Assembly: GCA_015065785.1 (NCBI GenBank) | Contig: SVPR01000001.1 | Location: forward strand, 124,001 to 188,000 | Source: Oscillospiraceae bacterium | GTDB lineage: Bacteria; Bacillota; Clostridia; Oscillospirales; Acutalibacteraceae | Length of the DNA stretch: 64,000 nt | Direction of reading: 5' to 3' | Part shown: positions 10,027 through 18,685 of the stretch, one piece after another | Numbering within the stretch: the stretch's first letter is position 1 | Layout: each line of letters starts with the position of its first letter | Notes under the pieces: model-generated | Seen by the model: the letters and a program-made list of their open reading frames with translations, nothing else | Database searches by the model: none | What the model was told of the DNA's origin: nothing | Position numbers and translations under genes: made by a program

Positions 10027-11466
10027 ATGTCAGAAATTTTAAATAATTATTTAGAAAATAATTTTAAAAATGATTTAAACAAAAAAGAATCAGTAAAAAT
10101 CAGAATTGAGCAACTTTTAAGCAGGGGGCTCGATGATGAAAACTTAATTATTTCTTTAATAGAGAAAGAGTTAAAAGAAAATTTTGTTGTTCCTAAAAAA
10201 TTAAAGGCAGAAATGTATGATAAAGTAAATTATATGTGCAGGAGATATATGGACAGAATTGCACGCTTTGAGCTTGATTACGATTTTGTTCCGGATATTG
10301 ATGCTTTAAAATATGCTTTAATCTGCATTTTTGAAGCTGCCCCTGTTTTTCACTCACAGTTTATTGATAATCACATTGTGCCGTACTGGAAAGTGTGCGA
10401 TTATCACATTGATGAAGTTCTGTCTGTAATTTATACTGATGATTTCTTGAAATGTGCCGATGAATTTTTGCTGAAAGATATTCCTGTTACGAGTAATGTT
10501 CAATTCACAGTTGGTCTTTTAATCAAAGGCAGAGAGTCAAAGCTTTGCTTTGCATGGAATCATATGTTAGTCGATGGCGGAGACTACAAGCATTTTGTTA
10601 TTGATTTATTCAGAAATTATAATGCTTATATTCAGAATAAAACAATGCCACTTGATTTCAGAACAGGCACTCGTTCTTACAAAAGTGTTTATGAAGATTT
10701 TCCGGATGAGCTTAAATCTAAAGCAAATTTGCAGCTTGCCGGTGTTTCACCCCACGATAAACACACCTTGCCATTTGCTGAAAAAACAGAAAATGATGAA
10801 AAGTTCATTGCAAGAAAAAGTGTGCCGAGCGCAATTTTTAATAAAGCCAGAGAAACTGTTAAAAAGTATGAGGGTACAGTAAACGATTTAATCGCAACTG
10901 CTTATATTGCATCCGTTTATGAAATGTGTAATTTGCCTGAAAACGAAAGAGTAGGCATTTCTTGTGCAGTTGATTTAAGACGATATATTAAAAATATTAA
11001 AAGGACAGGCTACACAAATCACACAACCTTTATGCCTTGTGTTGTTAAAGGTAAAGGCGAGAATATTTTTGATATTTTAAAGCAAGTAGTTGAATGTAAC
11101 AAGAAAAACAAGCAAGATAAATTTATGGGACTCCACGGGTTGCCACTTCTTAATTTTGCGTATTCTTCTATGGTTTACATTCAGGCGGAATTTTTTGTCG
11201 GTCTTTTTTATAACAACGCAAATTTAGCAATAAGCAATGTTGGTGCTATGGATTTAGATGCACTTTCGTTAAATGGTAATAAACCAATCGGTGCAGCCGT
11301 TGCAGGTGCAGCTAAGAAAAAGCCTTGCGCTATGATGACCGCTTTGACAATTAACGGAAATTTACAGCTCTCAATCTGTTCAGTAGGTAACGAAGAAGAT
11401 AAAAAAATGCTTGAGAAATTCTTCGGAATATTGGCAGAGAAAATAAAAGAAATGGCGGAATATTGA
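10027..11466 (+). CDS. Condensation-domain-like acyltransferase
   Basis: A 479-residue protein with the signature HMLVDGG at about residues 179-185. This fits the HxxxDG active site of the CoA-dependent acyltransferase superfamily (NRPS condensation domains, chloramphenicol acetyltransferase, alcohol acetyltransferases), in which the His is the general base that transfers an acyl group to an amine or alcohol. The C-terminal part has a plausible NVGAMD motif where condensation domains carry their DFG-like segment. There is no carrier-protein or adenylation domain in the chain. It is the second gene of the GH3 transcript and ends in a strong terminator. I infer that the pair makes an acylated small molecule. 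The exact family and substrates cannot be named from sequence. The ribosome site (GGTG) is weak, suggesting coupling to GH3 translation. Confidence 0.72.
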   Translation: MSEILNNYLENNFKNDLNKKESVKIRIEQLLSRGLDDENLIISLIEKELKENFVVPKKLKAEMYDKVNYMCRRYMDRIARFELDYDFVPDIDALKYALICIFEAAPVFHSQFIDNHIVPYWKVCDYHIDEVLSVIYTDDFLKCADEFLLKDIPVTSNVQFTVGLLIKGRESKLCFAWNHMLVDGGDYKHFVIDLFRNYNAYIQNKTMPLDFRTGTRSYKSVYEDFPDELKSKANLQLAGVSPHDKHTLPFAEKTENDEKFIARKSVPSAIFNKARETVKKYEGTVNDLIATAYIASVYEMCNLPENERVGISCAVDLRRYIKNIKRTGYTNHTTFMPCVVKGKGENIFDILKQVVECNKKNKQDKFMGLHGLPLLNFAYSSMVYIQAEFFVGLFYNNANLAISNVGAMDLDALSLNGNKPIGAAVAGAAKKKPCAMMTALTINGNLQLSICSVGNEEDKKMLEKFFGILAEKIKEMAEY

Positions 11467-11472
11467 CAAGAA

Positions 11473-11505
11473 AAAAGCAGAAGAAAAAACTTCTGCTTTT
11501 TATTA
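11473..11505 (+). terminator. Terminator closing the GH3/condensation unit
   Basis: Perfect 11-bp stem AAAAGCAGAAG / CTTCTGCTTTT around an A6 loop (11473-11500), followed by TATTAAATTT. Confidence 0.88.
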
Positions 11506-11513
11506 AATTTCTC

Positions 11514-11545
11514 TTGACTTTAACAGAGTAAAGTGATAAACTGTT
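11514..11545 (+). promoter_or_regulatory. Promoter of the histidine operon with a candidate operator
   Basis: TTGACT (11514-11519), a 17-base spacer, TAAACT (11537-11542). An imperfect dyad with arms AACAG (11522-11526) and CTGTT (11541-11545) spans the -10 region. A second small dyad, ACACA-TT-TGTGT, lies at 11574-11585. Either could be the operator for the TrpR-like YerC protein encoded first in the operon. No T-box was found. The operator assignment is inference. Confidence 0.5.
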
Positions 11546-11598
11546 AAACGGTAAAAGAATACTATTGAAAGGAACACATTTGTGTCTTGGTGAAATTT

Positions 11599-11892
11599 AT
11601 GAATAAAATTCATTCAGAGGCAGTAGATACTTTAGTAAAAGGTTTATTAAAATTAGAAACTGAAGAAGAGTGCTACGCATTTTTAGAAGATGTTTGCACA
11701 ATAAAGGAATTGCAGGATATGGCTCAGCGCTTTGATGTTGCTTTAAAGCTTTCAGATGGCTTTAACTATAATCAGGTTTCTGCAGCAACGGGGGCAAGCT
11801 CTGCAACAATCAGCCGTGTTAATAAATGCCTGATGTATGGTAACAATGGCTATAACACTATTATAGAAAGACTCAAAGGTGAGGAGAAATAA
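11599..11892 (+). CDS. yerC: YerC/TrpR-family repressor, probable histidine regulator
   Basis: Small helix-turn-helix protein of the TrpR superfamily (YerC/YecD type), about 97 residues. The recognition region is the segment QVSAATGASSATISRVNKCL, near the C-terminus. It heads the histidine operon. YerC homologues (also called HisR) have been linked by comparative genomics to control of histidine genes in Firmicutes; here that is inferred from position. The start is taken as ATG 11599. An in-frame TTG at 11587 lies nearer to the AAAGGA ribosome site (11567-11572) and would add four residues, so the start is uncertain. hisZ follows almost immediately, and its GAGGAG ribosome site sits inside the end of this gene. 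Confidence 0.85.
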   Translation: MNKIHSEAVDTLVKGLLKLETEEECYAFLEDVCTIKELQDMAQRFDVALKLSDGFNYNQVSAATGASSATISRVNKCLMYGNNGYNTIIERLKGEEK

Positions 11893-11893
11893 T

Positions 11894-13000
11894 ATGAGCT
11901 TCCAATCAGATATTATAAGAGGTGACGAAAAGGCAGTTTTTTCGTTACGCTCTCTTTACAGTTCATTTGGCTTCAAGCAATTCAGAATGAGCAAATTTGA
12001 AGAATATGATTTATATGTTAAAAACAAAGATTTTTTGGTTTCAAATGAAGTAATAACTTTTACAGATGGCTCCGGTAAATTACTTGCTTTAAAGCCTGAT
12101 GTTACTTTATCAATAATTAAAAATTCTAAAGATTCCGGTGAAAAAATACAAAAGGTTTATTATGATGAGAATGTTTACAGAACAACTAAAGGCAACAAAG
12201 AATTCCGCGAAATAATGCAGACTGGTCTTGAGTGCATTGGTAATATTGGTACTTATGAAGTTGCAGAGGTTGTTTTACTTGCATTAAAGAGTCTTGAAAG
12301 TATTACTGATGATTTTATTTTAGACATTTCTTATATGGATATTATTCTTTCAGTTCTTTCAGATGCAGGGCTCGATTCTCAGCAAAATCAAAAAATTCTT
12401 AAAGCCATTGGCGAAAAAAATACCGATGAAATTAAAAAGCTTTGTGCTGAATCCGGCATTGATAGTGACAGAATTGTTTCTCTTGTTACAATTAACGGTA
12501 AATATGAAAATGTAATTGAAAAATTAGAAAAGCTCTGTGTTACATATAATGAAAAATCACACCTTAATACATTTAAAAAGATTTTAACATTTCTTTGTGA
12601 TAGCGGTTACGCTGACAAAATCAATGTGGATTTTTCAATTGTAAATAATATGAATTATTATAACGGAGTTGTTTTCCAGGGCTATGTGAACAAAATTCCG
12701 TCAAGCATTCTTTCAGGTGGTCAATATGACAACTTAATGCTCAAAATGGGTAGAAAAGATAAAGCTGTTGGTTTTGCAGTTTATCTTGATTTATTACAAC
12801 GCTACAACGAAACTGACAAAGAATTTGATGTAGATTATATTTTATTAAAAAATGATACTGATGATATTTCTGCTATTTCAAAAGCGGTTTCTGAATTAAA
12901 GAAAGAAAATGCATCTGTTTTAGTGCAAAATGAAATTCCGGAAAATATTAAATATCGAATGGCATTTAAAATTACAGAGGAAGGGGTAATTGAATTATGA
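11894..13000 (+). CDS. hisZ: ATP phosphoribosyltransferase regulatory subunit
   Basis: Class II HisRS-like protein without synthetase activity. It pairs with the short HisG to make an active, histidine-inhibited ATP phosphoribosyltransferase, the first step of histidine synthesis. About 368 residues, consistent with the family. The histidyl-tRNA-synthetase-like fold is seen in motifs such as LALKPDVTLSI (motif 2 region) and FQGYV...LSGGQYD late in the chain. ATG 11894 is preferred over an in-frame GTG at 11879 because GAGGAGA lies 7-8 bases upstream. Its stop overlaps the hisG start (ATGA). The presence of hisZ together with a 215-residue HisG shows the hetero-octameric form of the enzyme. 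Confidence 0.92.
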   Translation: MSFQSDIIRGDEKAVFSLRSLYSSFGFKQFRMSKFEEYDLYVKNKDFLVSNEVITFTDGSGKLLALKPDVTLSIIKNSKDSGEKIQKVYYDENVYRTTKGNKEFREIMQTGLECIGNIGTYEVAEVVLLALKSLESITDDFILDISYMDIILSVLSDAGLDSQQNQKILKAIGEKNTDEIKKLCAESGIDSDRIVSLVTINGKYENVIEKLEKLCVTYNEKSHLNTFKKILTFLCDSGYADKINVDFSIVNNMNYYNGVVFQGYVNKIPSSILSGGQYDNLMLKMGRKDKAVGFAVYLDLLQRYNETDKEFDVDYILLKNDTDDISAISKAVSELKKENASVLVQNEIPENIKYRMAFKITEEGVIEL

Positions 13001-13644
13001 AAGAAATAGTAAATGTAGCCCTTCCTAAAGGAAGACTCGGTGAAAAGGTTTACGATATGTTTGATAGTGCAGGGTATTCTTGCCCATCTATTAAAGAAAA
13101 TACCCGTAAGCTTATTTTTGAAAATGAAGAAACAGGTGTTCGCTTTTTCTGGGTTAAGCCGTCAGATGTTGCAATTTATGTTGAACGAGGTGCGGCAGAT
13201 ATTGGTGTTGCCGGTAAAGATATTTTGTTAGAATATGAGCCTGATGTTTACGAAATGCTTGATTTGGATTTAGGTAAATGCAGAATGGCAGTAGCGGCAC
13301 ACAAGGATTTCAGAGATAATACAGATAAAACCTTGCGAGTTGCTACAAAATTTGTTAATATAGCAAAGGCATTTTATAGTGAAAAATGCAGAGATATTGA
13401 TATTATAAAGCTTAACGGCTCAATTGAGTTAGCGCCTATTTTAGGTCTTTCTGATGTTATTGTAGATATTGTTGAAACAGGTAAAACGCTTATTGAAAAT
13501 AATTTAGAACCGATTGAAACAATTGTGCCAATCAGCGCAAGACTTATTTCAAACAAGGCGAGTCTTAAATTTAAAAATGAAGAAATAAATAATATTATGA
13601 ATGCGTTAGCAATTCAGGTTGAAGAGAGAAAATCAAAGGAATGA
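12997..13644 (+). CDS. hisG: ATP phosphoribosyltransferase catalytic subunit (short form)
   Basis: Joins ATP and PRPP to give phosphoribosyl-ATP, the committed step of histidine synthesis. The 215 residues are the short form that lacks the C-terminal histidine-binding domain and therefore needs HisZ, encoded directly upstream. It shows the opening ALPKGRLG motif and the PRPP-binding region with SDVIVDIVETGKTL near residues 148-161. Start ATG 12997 overlaps the hisZ stop by four bases, indicating coupled translation and stoichiometric production. hisD follows. Confidence 0.95.
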   Translation: MKEIVNVALPKGRLGEKVYDMFDSAGYSCPSIKENTRKLIFENEETGVRFFWVKPSDVAIYVERGAADIGVAGKDILLEYEPDVYEMLDLDLGKCRMAVAAHKDFRDNTDKTLRVATKFVNIAKAFYSEKCRDIDIIKLNGSIELAPILGLSDVIVDIVETGKTLIENNLEPIETIVPISARLISNKASLKFKNEEINNIMNALAIQVEERKSKE

Positions 13645-13651
13645 CAAGAAA

Positions 13652-14929
13652 ATGATTAAAAAATATAAATTTGGTGAAGTTTCAAACGAAGAAATTTTTG
13701 CTCGTTTTGAGCCTACTTCTTCAGTTGAAGATATTGTTGCCGATATTCTCAAAAATGTTAAAGAAAACGGCGACAAAGCACTTTTTGAGTACTGCGAAAA
13801 ATTTGATAAGGCAAAACTCACTTCTTTAGAGGTTACTGAAGAAGAAATTGACGAAGCATTTAATTTGGTTGAGCCACGCTTTATTGAAATAATTAAAACT
13901 GCTGCTGAAAATATCCGCGATTTCCACAAGCGCCAGGTTCGCAATAGCTTTATTATAAATGATAAAAAAGGTATTGTAACCGGTCAGAAGGTTACACCGA
14001 TTGAAAAGGTTGGCGTTTATGTTCCCGGTGGTACAGCCGCTTATCCGTCAACAGTTTTAATGGATACAATTCCTGCAAAAATTGCAGGTTGCAAAGAAAT
14101 TATAATGGTAACACCACCATCAAGTGATGGCAAGGTTAACCCTGTAATTCTTGCGGCAGCTAAAATTGCGGGAGTTGACAGAATTTTTAAATTAGGTGGA
14201 GCACAGGCAGTTGCAGCTTTGGCTTATGGTACAGAAAGCGTTCCAAATGTTTATAAAATTGTAGGCCCCGGTAATGCGTTTGTTGCAGAAGCTAAAAAGC
14301 AGGTTTACGGAATGGTTTCAATTGATATGATTGCAGGTCCTTCTGAAATTCTTGTTATTGCAGACGGTACCTGTGAAGCTAAAAATGTTGCAGCAGACTT
14401 ACTTTCACAAGCTGAGCACGACAAAATGGCAACTGCAGTTTTAGTTACAGACAGCAACGAATTAGCAGATAAGGTAATTGAAGAATTAGAAAGACAAATT
14501 CCGCTTTTACCAAGAGCAGAAATAGCAAGAGCATCAATTGATAATAATGGTAAAATTATTGTTTCTTCTTCAATTGAGGAAGCGGTTAAAATCGCGAACG
14601 AAATTGCACCTGAGCACCTTGAAATCTGTGTTGATAATCCTTTTGATTATCTTGATTTAATTGATAACGCAGGTTCAATATTTATGGGTAAGAATTGCCC
14701 TGAGGCACTAGGCGATTATTATGCAGGACCTAACCACACTTTACCTACAAGTGGTACTGCAAAATTCTCAAGTCCGCTTTCAGTAGATGATTTTGTAAAG
14801 AAGTCACAATATACATATTACACCGCTGAAGCATTAGAAAAAATTAAAGATGATGTTGCTTACTTCGCAGAAAGCGAAGGCCTCACAGCACACGCAAAAA
14901 GTACAACTATAAGGTTTGAAAAAGAATGA
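13652..14929 (+). CDS. hisD: Histidinol dehydrogenase
   Basis: Zinc enzyme that oxidises histidinol to histidine in two NAD-dependent steps, the last reactions of the pathway. About 425 residues, the usual length. Recognisable motifs are VYVPGG near the first third, LGGAQAVAALAYGT, GPGNAFVAEAK, AGPSEILV and LLSQAEHD, with the C-terminal GPNHTLPTSGTA segment carrying conserved zinc-site and catalytic residues. ATG 13652 follows AAAGGAA; a TTG at 13619 in frame is rejected because it lies inside hisG without a ribosome site. The stop overlaps hisC by four bases (ATGA). Confidence 0.96.
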   Translation: MIKKYKFGEVSNEEIFARFEPTSSVEDIVADILKNVKENGDKALFEYCEKFDKAKLTSLEVTEEEIDEAFNLVEPRFIEIIKTAAENIRDFHKRQVRNSFIINDKKGIVTGQKVTPIEKVGVYVPGGTAAYPSTVLMDTIPAKIAGCKEIIMVTPPSSDGKVNPVILAAAKIAGVDRIFKLGGAQAVAALAYGTESVPNVYKIVGPGNAFVAEAKKQVYGMVSIDMIAGPSEILVIADGTCEAKNVAADLLSQAEHDKMATAVLVTDSNELADKVIEELERQIPLLPRAEIARASIDNNGKIIVSSSIEEAVKIANEIAPEHLEICVDNPFDYLDLIDNAGSIFMGKNCPEALGDYYAGPNHTLPTSGTAKFSSPLSVDDFVKKSQYTYYTAEALEKIKDDVAYFAESEGLTAHAKSTTIRFEKE

Positions 14930-15993
14930 GCAGATTTTTAAATAAAAAATATTGGTCCTTAAAGGAATACACACCGGGTGAACAACCTCAGGACCAACAG
15001 TATATTAAATTAAATACAAATGAATCACCATATCCGCCGTCACGATCTGTTTTAGATGCGGTGAATTCAGTTGAGGTCAGCAAATTAAATTTATATTCTG
15101 ACCCTGAATGTAAATTACTAAAAAATAAATTGGCAGAAATTTATGGTGTAAAAAAAGAAAATATCTATGTTTCAAATGGCTCAGATGATATTTTGAATTT
15201 CAGCTTTATGGCTTTTTGTGGTGACGAGGTCGAGGCTTTGTTCCCTGAAATTTCTTACGGCTTTTATAAGGTTTACGCCGATTTATATGGTGTTAAATAT
15301 AAAAGAGTACCATTAAAAGAAGATTTTACAATAGATATTAACGATTATTGTAATCAGAATAAATTTATTGTAATTGCTAACCCTAATGCACCAACAGGTA
15401 TTGCTTTAACCTTAAATGAAATTGAGCAAATTGTAAAATCCAATCCGAATAATATAGTTTTAATTGACGAAGCTTATGTTGATTTTGGTGCAGAGTCTGC
15501 TTACAATTTAACTAAAAAATATGACAATCTTTTAGTTGTAATGACTTATTCAAAATCAAGAAGCTTAGCGGGTGCAAGGCTTGGCTTTGCTATCGGTAAT
15601 GAAGAAATTATAAAAGACCTTGAAAAAATCAAATTTTCTACTAATCCGTACAGCATTAACCGTTTAACTCTTTTAGCAGGCGTTGCCGCTTTAGAGAGTG
15701 ACTCTTATTATAAAGATAATGCTCAAAAAATAATTGAAGCGAGAGAATATACTGTAAGAGAATTAGAAAAATCAGGCTTTGAAATTCTCCCTTCAAAAGC
15801 AAACTTTGTTTTTGCAAAGGCAGATTTTATAAGTGGCGAAGAGCTTTATAAAGCTTTGAAATCAAAGGGCATTTTAGTTCGTCACTTTAGTGATGAAAAA
15901 ATCAAAGATTTTAACAGAATTACAATAGGAACAAAAGAGCAGATGCAAAAGCTTATTGAAACTATTACAGTTATTAAAGGAGAAGTAAAATGA
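14926..15993 (+). CDS. hisC: Histidinol-phosphate aminotransferase
   Basis: PLP-dependent aminotransferase (fold type I) converting imidazole-acetol phosphate to histidinol phosphate. 355 residues. Family motifs: LNTNESPYPPS at the start, SNGSDD (PLP phosphate), ANPNAPTG near residue 155, IDEAYVDF, and the PLP-lysine motif YSKSRSLAGARLG around residue 208. Its start overlaps the hisD stop and its stop overlaps the hisB start, each by four bases. It serves the histidine pathway by position; enzymes of this family may also act on aromatic amino acids. Confidence 0.95.
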   Translation: MSRFLNKKYWSLKEYTPGEQPQDQQYIKLNTNESPYPPSRSVLDAVNSVEVSKLNLYSDPECKLLKNKLAEIYGVKKENIYVSNGSDDILNFSFMAFCGDEVEALFPEISYGFYKVYADLYGVKYKRVPLKEDFTIDINDYCNQNKFIVIANPNAPTGIALTLNEIEQIVKSNPNNIVLIDEAYVDFGAESAYNLTKKYDNLLVVMTYSKSRSLAGARLGFAIGNEEIIKDLEKIKFSTNPYSINRLTLLAGVAALESDSYYKDNAQKIIEAREYTVRELEKSGFEILPSKANFVFAKADFISGEELYKALKSKGILVRHFSDEKIKDFNRITIGTKEQMQKLIETITVIKGEVK

Positions 15994-16577
15994 GAACTTC
16001 ATCAATAACAAGAAATACAGAAGAAACAAAAATCAAGCTTACACTTAACCTTGACGGTAAGGGTGAAAGTAAAATAGACACAGGCTGTGGATTTTTTGAC
16101 CACATGCTCACACTTTTTTCTAAACACTCTAAAATTGATTTAGAAGTTACTTGTGATGGTGATGTGAATGTTGATTATCACCACACAGTAGAAGACATTG
16201 GTATTGTATTAGGTAAAGCTATTTTAGCAGCATTAGGCGATAAAAAAGGCATAAACCGCTATGCAGACACAATTTTGCCGATGGATGAGTCCTTAATTCT
16301 TACTGCAATAGATATTTCAGGCAGAAGTTATTTAGGCTTTGATGTTTTATTTACATCACAAAAAATCGGCGATTTTGATACTGAATTAGTTGAAGAATTC
16401 TTTATGGCGCTCACAAGAAGTGCAGAAATTACTTTACACATTAAAAAATTAGCAGGTGAGAATGCTCACCACATTGCAGAGGGTATTTTCAAATCATTTG
16501 CAAGAACTTTAAGAGCAGCAGCCGCACTTGATGAAAATTTTAAAGACCAATTACCATCTACAAAGGGTGTTTTATAA
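15990..16577 (+). CDS. hisB: Imidazoleglycerol-phosphate dehydratase
   Basis: Manganese-dependent dehydratase making imidazole-acetol phosphate. 195 residues, the monofunctional form without the N-terminal histidinol-phosphatase domain of enterobacterial HisB. The two metal-binding motifs FFDHML (near residue 34) and DYHHTVEDIG (near residue 60), and the later HHIAEGIFK motif, are present. The ribosome site is AAAGGAG in the end of hisC. Because HisB here is monofunctional, histidinol-phosphate phosphatase must be encoded elsewhere. Confidence 0.96.
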   Translation: MRTSSITRNTEETKIKLTLNLDGKGESKIDTGCGFFDHMLTLFSKHSKIDLEVTCDGDVNVDYHHTVEDIGIVLGKAILAALGDKKGINRYADTILPMDESLILTAIDISGRSYLGFDVLFTSQKIGDFDTELVEEFFMALTRSAEITLHIKKLAGENAHHIAEGIFKSFARTLRAAAALDENFKDQLPSTKGVL

Positions 16578-17197
16578 TGATAAGTATTGTTGATTACGGT
16601 GTAGGTAACCTTTTTTCTTTGAGTTCATCGCTTAAAAGCATTGGTGCAGACACAGTTGTAACAAGTGATAAGCAAAAAATTATAGATTCATCAGCAATTA
16701 TTCTTCCCGGTGTTGGTGCTTTTTCTGATGCACAGAAAAAATTAAAGGATTCAGGACTTTTTGAAGTAATAATTGATGAAGCGAAAAAAGGTAAAAAATT
16801 ACTCGGAATTTGCCTTGGTATGCAAATGTTATTTGAGAAGAGCTTTGAATATGGCGAATATGACGGTTTAAAGCTCTTAAAAGGCAATATTGTGCCACTT
16901 GAAGGTAAAATCTCGCCTCAGCTTAAAATACCGCATATAGGCTGGAATTCGCTTGAATTTAAGAATGGCAAATCTGACCTTTTCAAATACATAAATAATG
17001 GTGATTTCGTTTACTTTGTTCATTCATATTATGCCGCCGATTGCGAAGAAAGCATAATAGCAACTTCTGAATATGGAATAGATGTTACAGCAGCAGTGGG
17101 TAAGGATAATATCTACGGTTGCCAATTCCATCCGGAAAAAAGTGGCGATGTAGGTCTTAATATTTTAAAAGCTTTTTGTGAAATGGGGGACTGCTAA
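16577..17197 (+). CDS. hisH: Imidazole glycerol phosphate synthase, glutaminase subunit
   Basis: Class I glutamine amidotransferase that supplies ammonia to HisF. 206 residues. The nucleophile Cys is in LGICLGMQML near residue 80; the His and Glu of the triad are in CQFHPEKSGD near residue 185. ATG overlaps the last base of hisB. It forms a heterodimer with HisF, encoded two genes downstream, with ammonia channelled through the HisF barrel. Confidence 0.96.
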   Translation: MISIVDYGVGNLFSLSSSLKSIGADTVVTSDKQKIIDSSAIILPGVGAFSDAQKKLKDSGLFEVIIDEAKKGKKLLGICLGMQMLFEKSFEYGEYDGLKLLKGNIVPLEGKISPQLKIPHIGWNSLEFKNGKSDLFKYINNGDFVYFVHSYYAADCEESIIATSEYGIDVTAAVGKDNIYGCQFHPEKSGDVGLNILKAFCEMGDC

Positions 17198-17917
17198 ATG
17201 AATATTTTTCCGGCTATTGACCTTTATGACGGTAAAGCAGTCCGTCTTTTTAAGGGCGATTACAACCAGATGACTGTCTATAACGAAAATCCGCTTGAGG
17301 TTGCAAAGGATTTTGAGAATAGTGGTGCTGAATATATTCACCTTGTTGATTTAGAGGGTGCAAAATATGGCACTACACCTAATATTGAAGTAATCAAAAA
17401 GATTGTTGATAATACTAATCTTTTTACTGAAATTGGTGGAGGTATTCGTTCAATAGAAACTGTTGATGCTTATTTGAATGCAGGGCTTGACAGAGTTATT
17501 ATAGGTACAGCGGCAGTTACTGATGAAGAATTTTTAAAAACTGCTCTCAAAAAATATCCAAAACCAGGACAAATTGCAGTTGGAATCGATTTACTCGATG
17601 GCTTTGTTGCAATTAAGGGATGGGTTGAAAAATCTCAATATAAAGCAGAAGAGTTTTTCAAAAAAATGACTTCTTTAGGTGTTACAACTGTAATTTGTAC
17701 CGATATTTCAAAAGATGGTGCAATGAAAGGTGTTAATCGTGAGCTTTATAAAGAGCTTTCAGAGAAATTTTCAATAGATATCACTGCATCAGGTGGCGTT
17801 ACTGATATTACTGATATTAAAGCGTTAAGAGAAATGAATTTATATGGTGCTATTATTGGTAAGGCATACTACACAGGGGCTATTGATTTAAAGACTGCAA
17901 TCGAGGTGGCAAAATGA
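17198..17917 (+). CDS. hisA: ProFAR isomerase
   Basis: 1-(5-phosphoribosyl)-5-[(5-phosphoribosylamino)methylideneamino]imidazole-4-carboxamide isomerase, a TIM barrel of 239 residues. It opens with the catalytic Asp in FPAIDLYDGKAVRL, has EIGGGIRS in the middle, and the second catalytic Asp in CTDISKDGAMKG. Phosphate-binding loops ASGGV and GKAYYTG are near the end. It directly abuts hisH and overlaps hisF by four bases. It is homologous to HisF by ancient duplication; the two are told apart by these motifs. Confidence 0.96.
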   Translation: MNIFPAIDLYDGKAVRLFKGDYNQMTVYNENPLEVAKDFENSGAEYIHLVDLEGAKYGTTPNIEVIKKIVDNTNLFTEIGGGIRSIETVDAYLNAGLDRVIIGTAAVTDEEFLKTALKKYPKPGQIAVGIDLLDGFVAIKGWVEKSQYKAEEFFKKMTSLGVTTVICTDISKDGAMKGVNRELYKELSEKFSIDITASGGVTDITDIKALREMNLYGAIIGKAYYTGAIDLKTAIEVAK

Positions 17918-18672
17918 TTACTAAAAGAATTATTCCGTGCCTTGATGTTAAAAACGGCAGAGTTGTTAAAGGCGTAAACTTCTTAGGACTTTCTGATGTT
18001 TCTTCACCGGTTGAGCTTGCAGAATATTACAGCAAATCGGGTGCAGATGAGCTTGTTTTTTATGATATTACCGCTTCTTTTGAGGGTAGAGAGCTTTTTA
18101 CTGATATCTTAACTGAAGTTGCATCTAAAATATTTATTCCGCTCACTGTTGGTGGTGGTATAAATACTGTTGATGACTTTGACCGTGTTTTAAAATGTGG
18201 TGCCGATAAAGTCAGCGTAAATTCCGGTGCTATCAGAAATCCCGATTTAATTAAAGAAGCCGCTTTAAAATACGGGGATCAATGCGTTGTTCTTTCTTGT
18301 GATATTAAGCGTGTAGATGGAGAATTTCGTCTTTTTGCAAAAGGTGGTAGAGAAGACACAGGAATTAACGCTATTGAATGGATTAAAAAAGGGGTTAATA
18401 GCGGCGCAGGTGAAATTGTTGTTAATTCAATTGATACTGACGGCGTTAAAAATGGCTTTGATATTGAAATGCTTAAAGCGGTTTGCGAAGTTGTTAATGT
18501 ACCTGTTATTGCATCGGGTGGTGCTGGTTGCAGTGAAGATTTCGTTAAATTATTTAATGAAATTCCTACAATAGATGCAGGTCTTGCCGCTTCAATTTTC
18601 CATTTTGGTGAAGTAGAAATTAAAGACTTGAAATTACTTTTAAAAGAGAATAAAATAAACGTTAGATTATAA
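17914..18672 (+). CDS. hisF: Imidazole glycerol phosphate synthase, cyclase subunit
   Basis: TIM-barrel cyclase that uses ammonia from HisH to make imidazole glycerol phosphate and AICAR. 252 residues. Motifs: RIIPCLDVKNGRVVKGVNF with the catalytic Asp near residue 11, LTVGGGI, the second catalytic Asp in NSIDTDGVKNGFD near residue 176, and ASGGAGCSEDF. It overlaps hisA by four bases. In many genomes hisI/hisE follows directly, but here a glycosidase gene is interposed 13 bases downstream. Confidence 0.96.
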   Translation: MITKRIIPCLDVKNGRVVKGVNFLGLSDVSSPVELAEYYSKSGADELVFYDITASFEGRELFTDILTEVASKIFIPLTVGGGINTVDDFDRVLKCGADKVSVNSGAIRNPDLIKEAALKYGDQCVVLSCDIKRVDGEFRLFAKGGREDTGINAIEWIKKGVNSGAGEIVVNSIDTDGVKNGFDIEMLKAVCEVVNVPVIASGGAGCSEDFVKLFNEIPTIDAGLAASIFHFGEVEIKDLKLLLKENKINVRL

Positions 18673-18685
18673 TTTGGAGTTTTTT

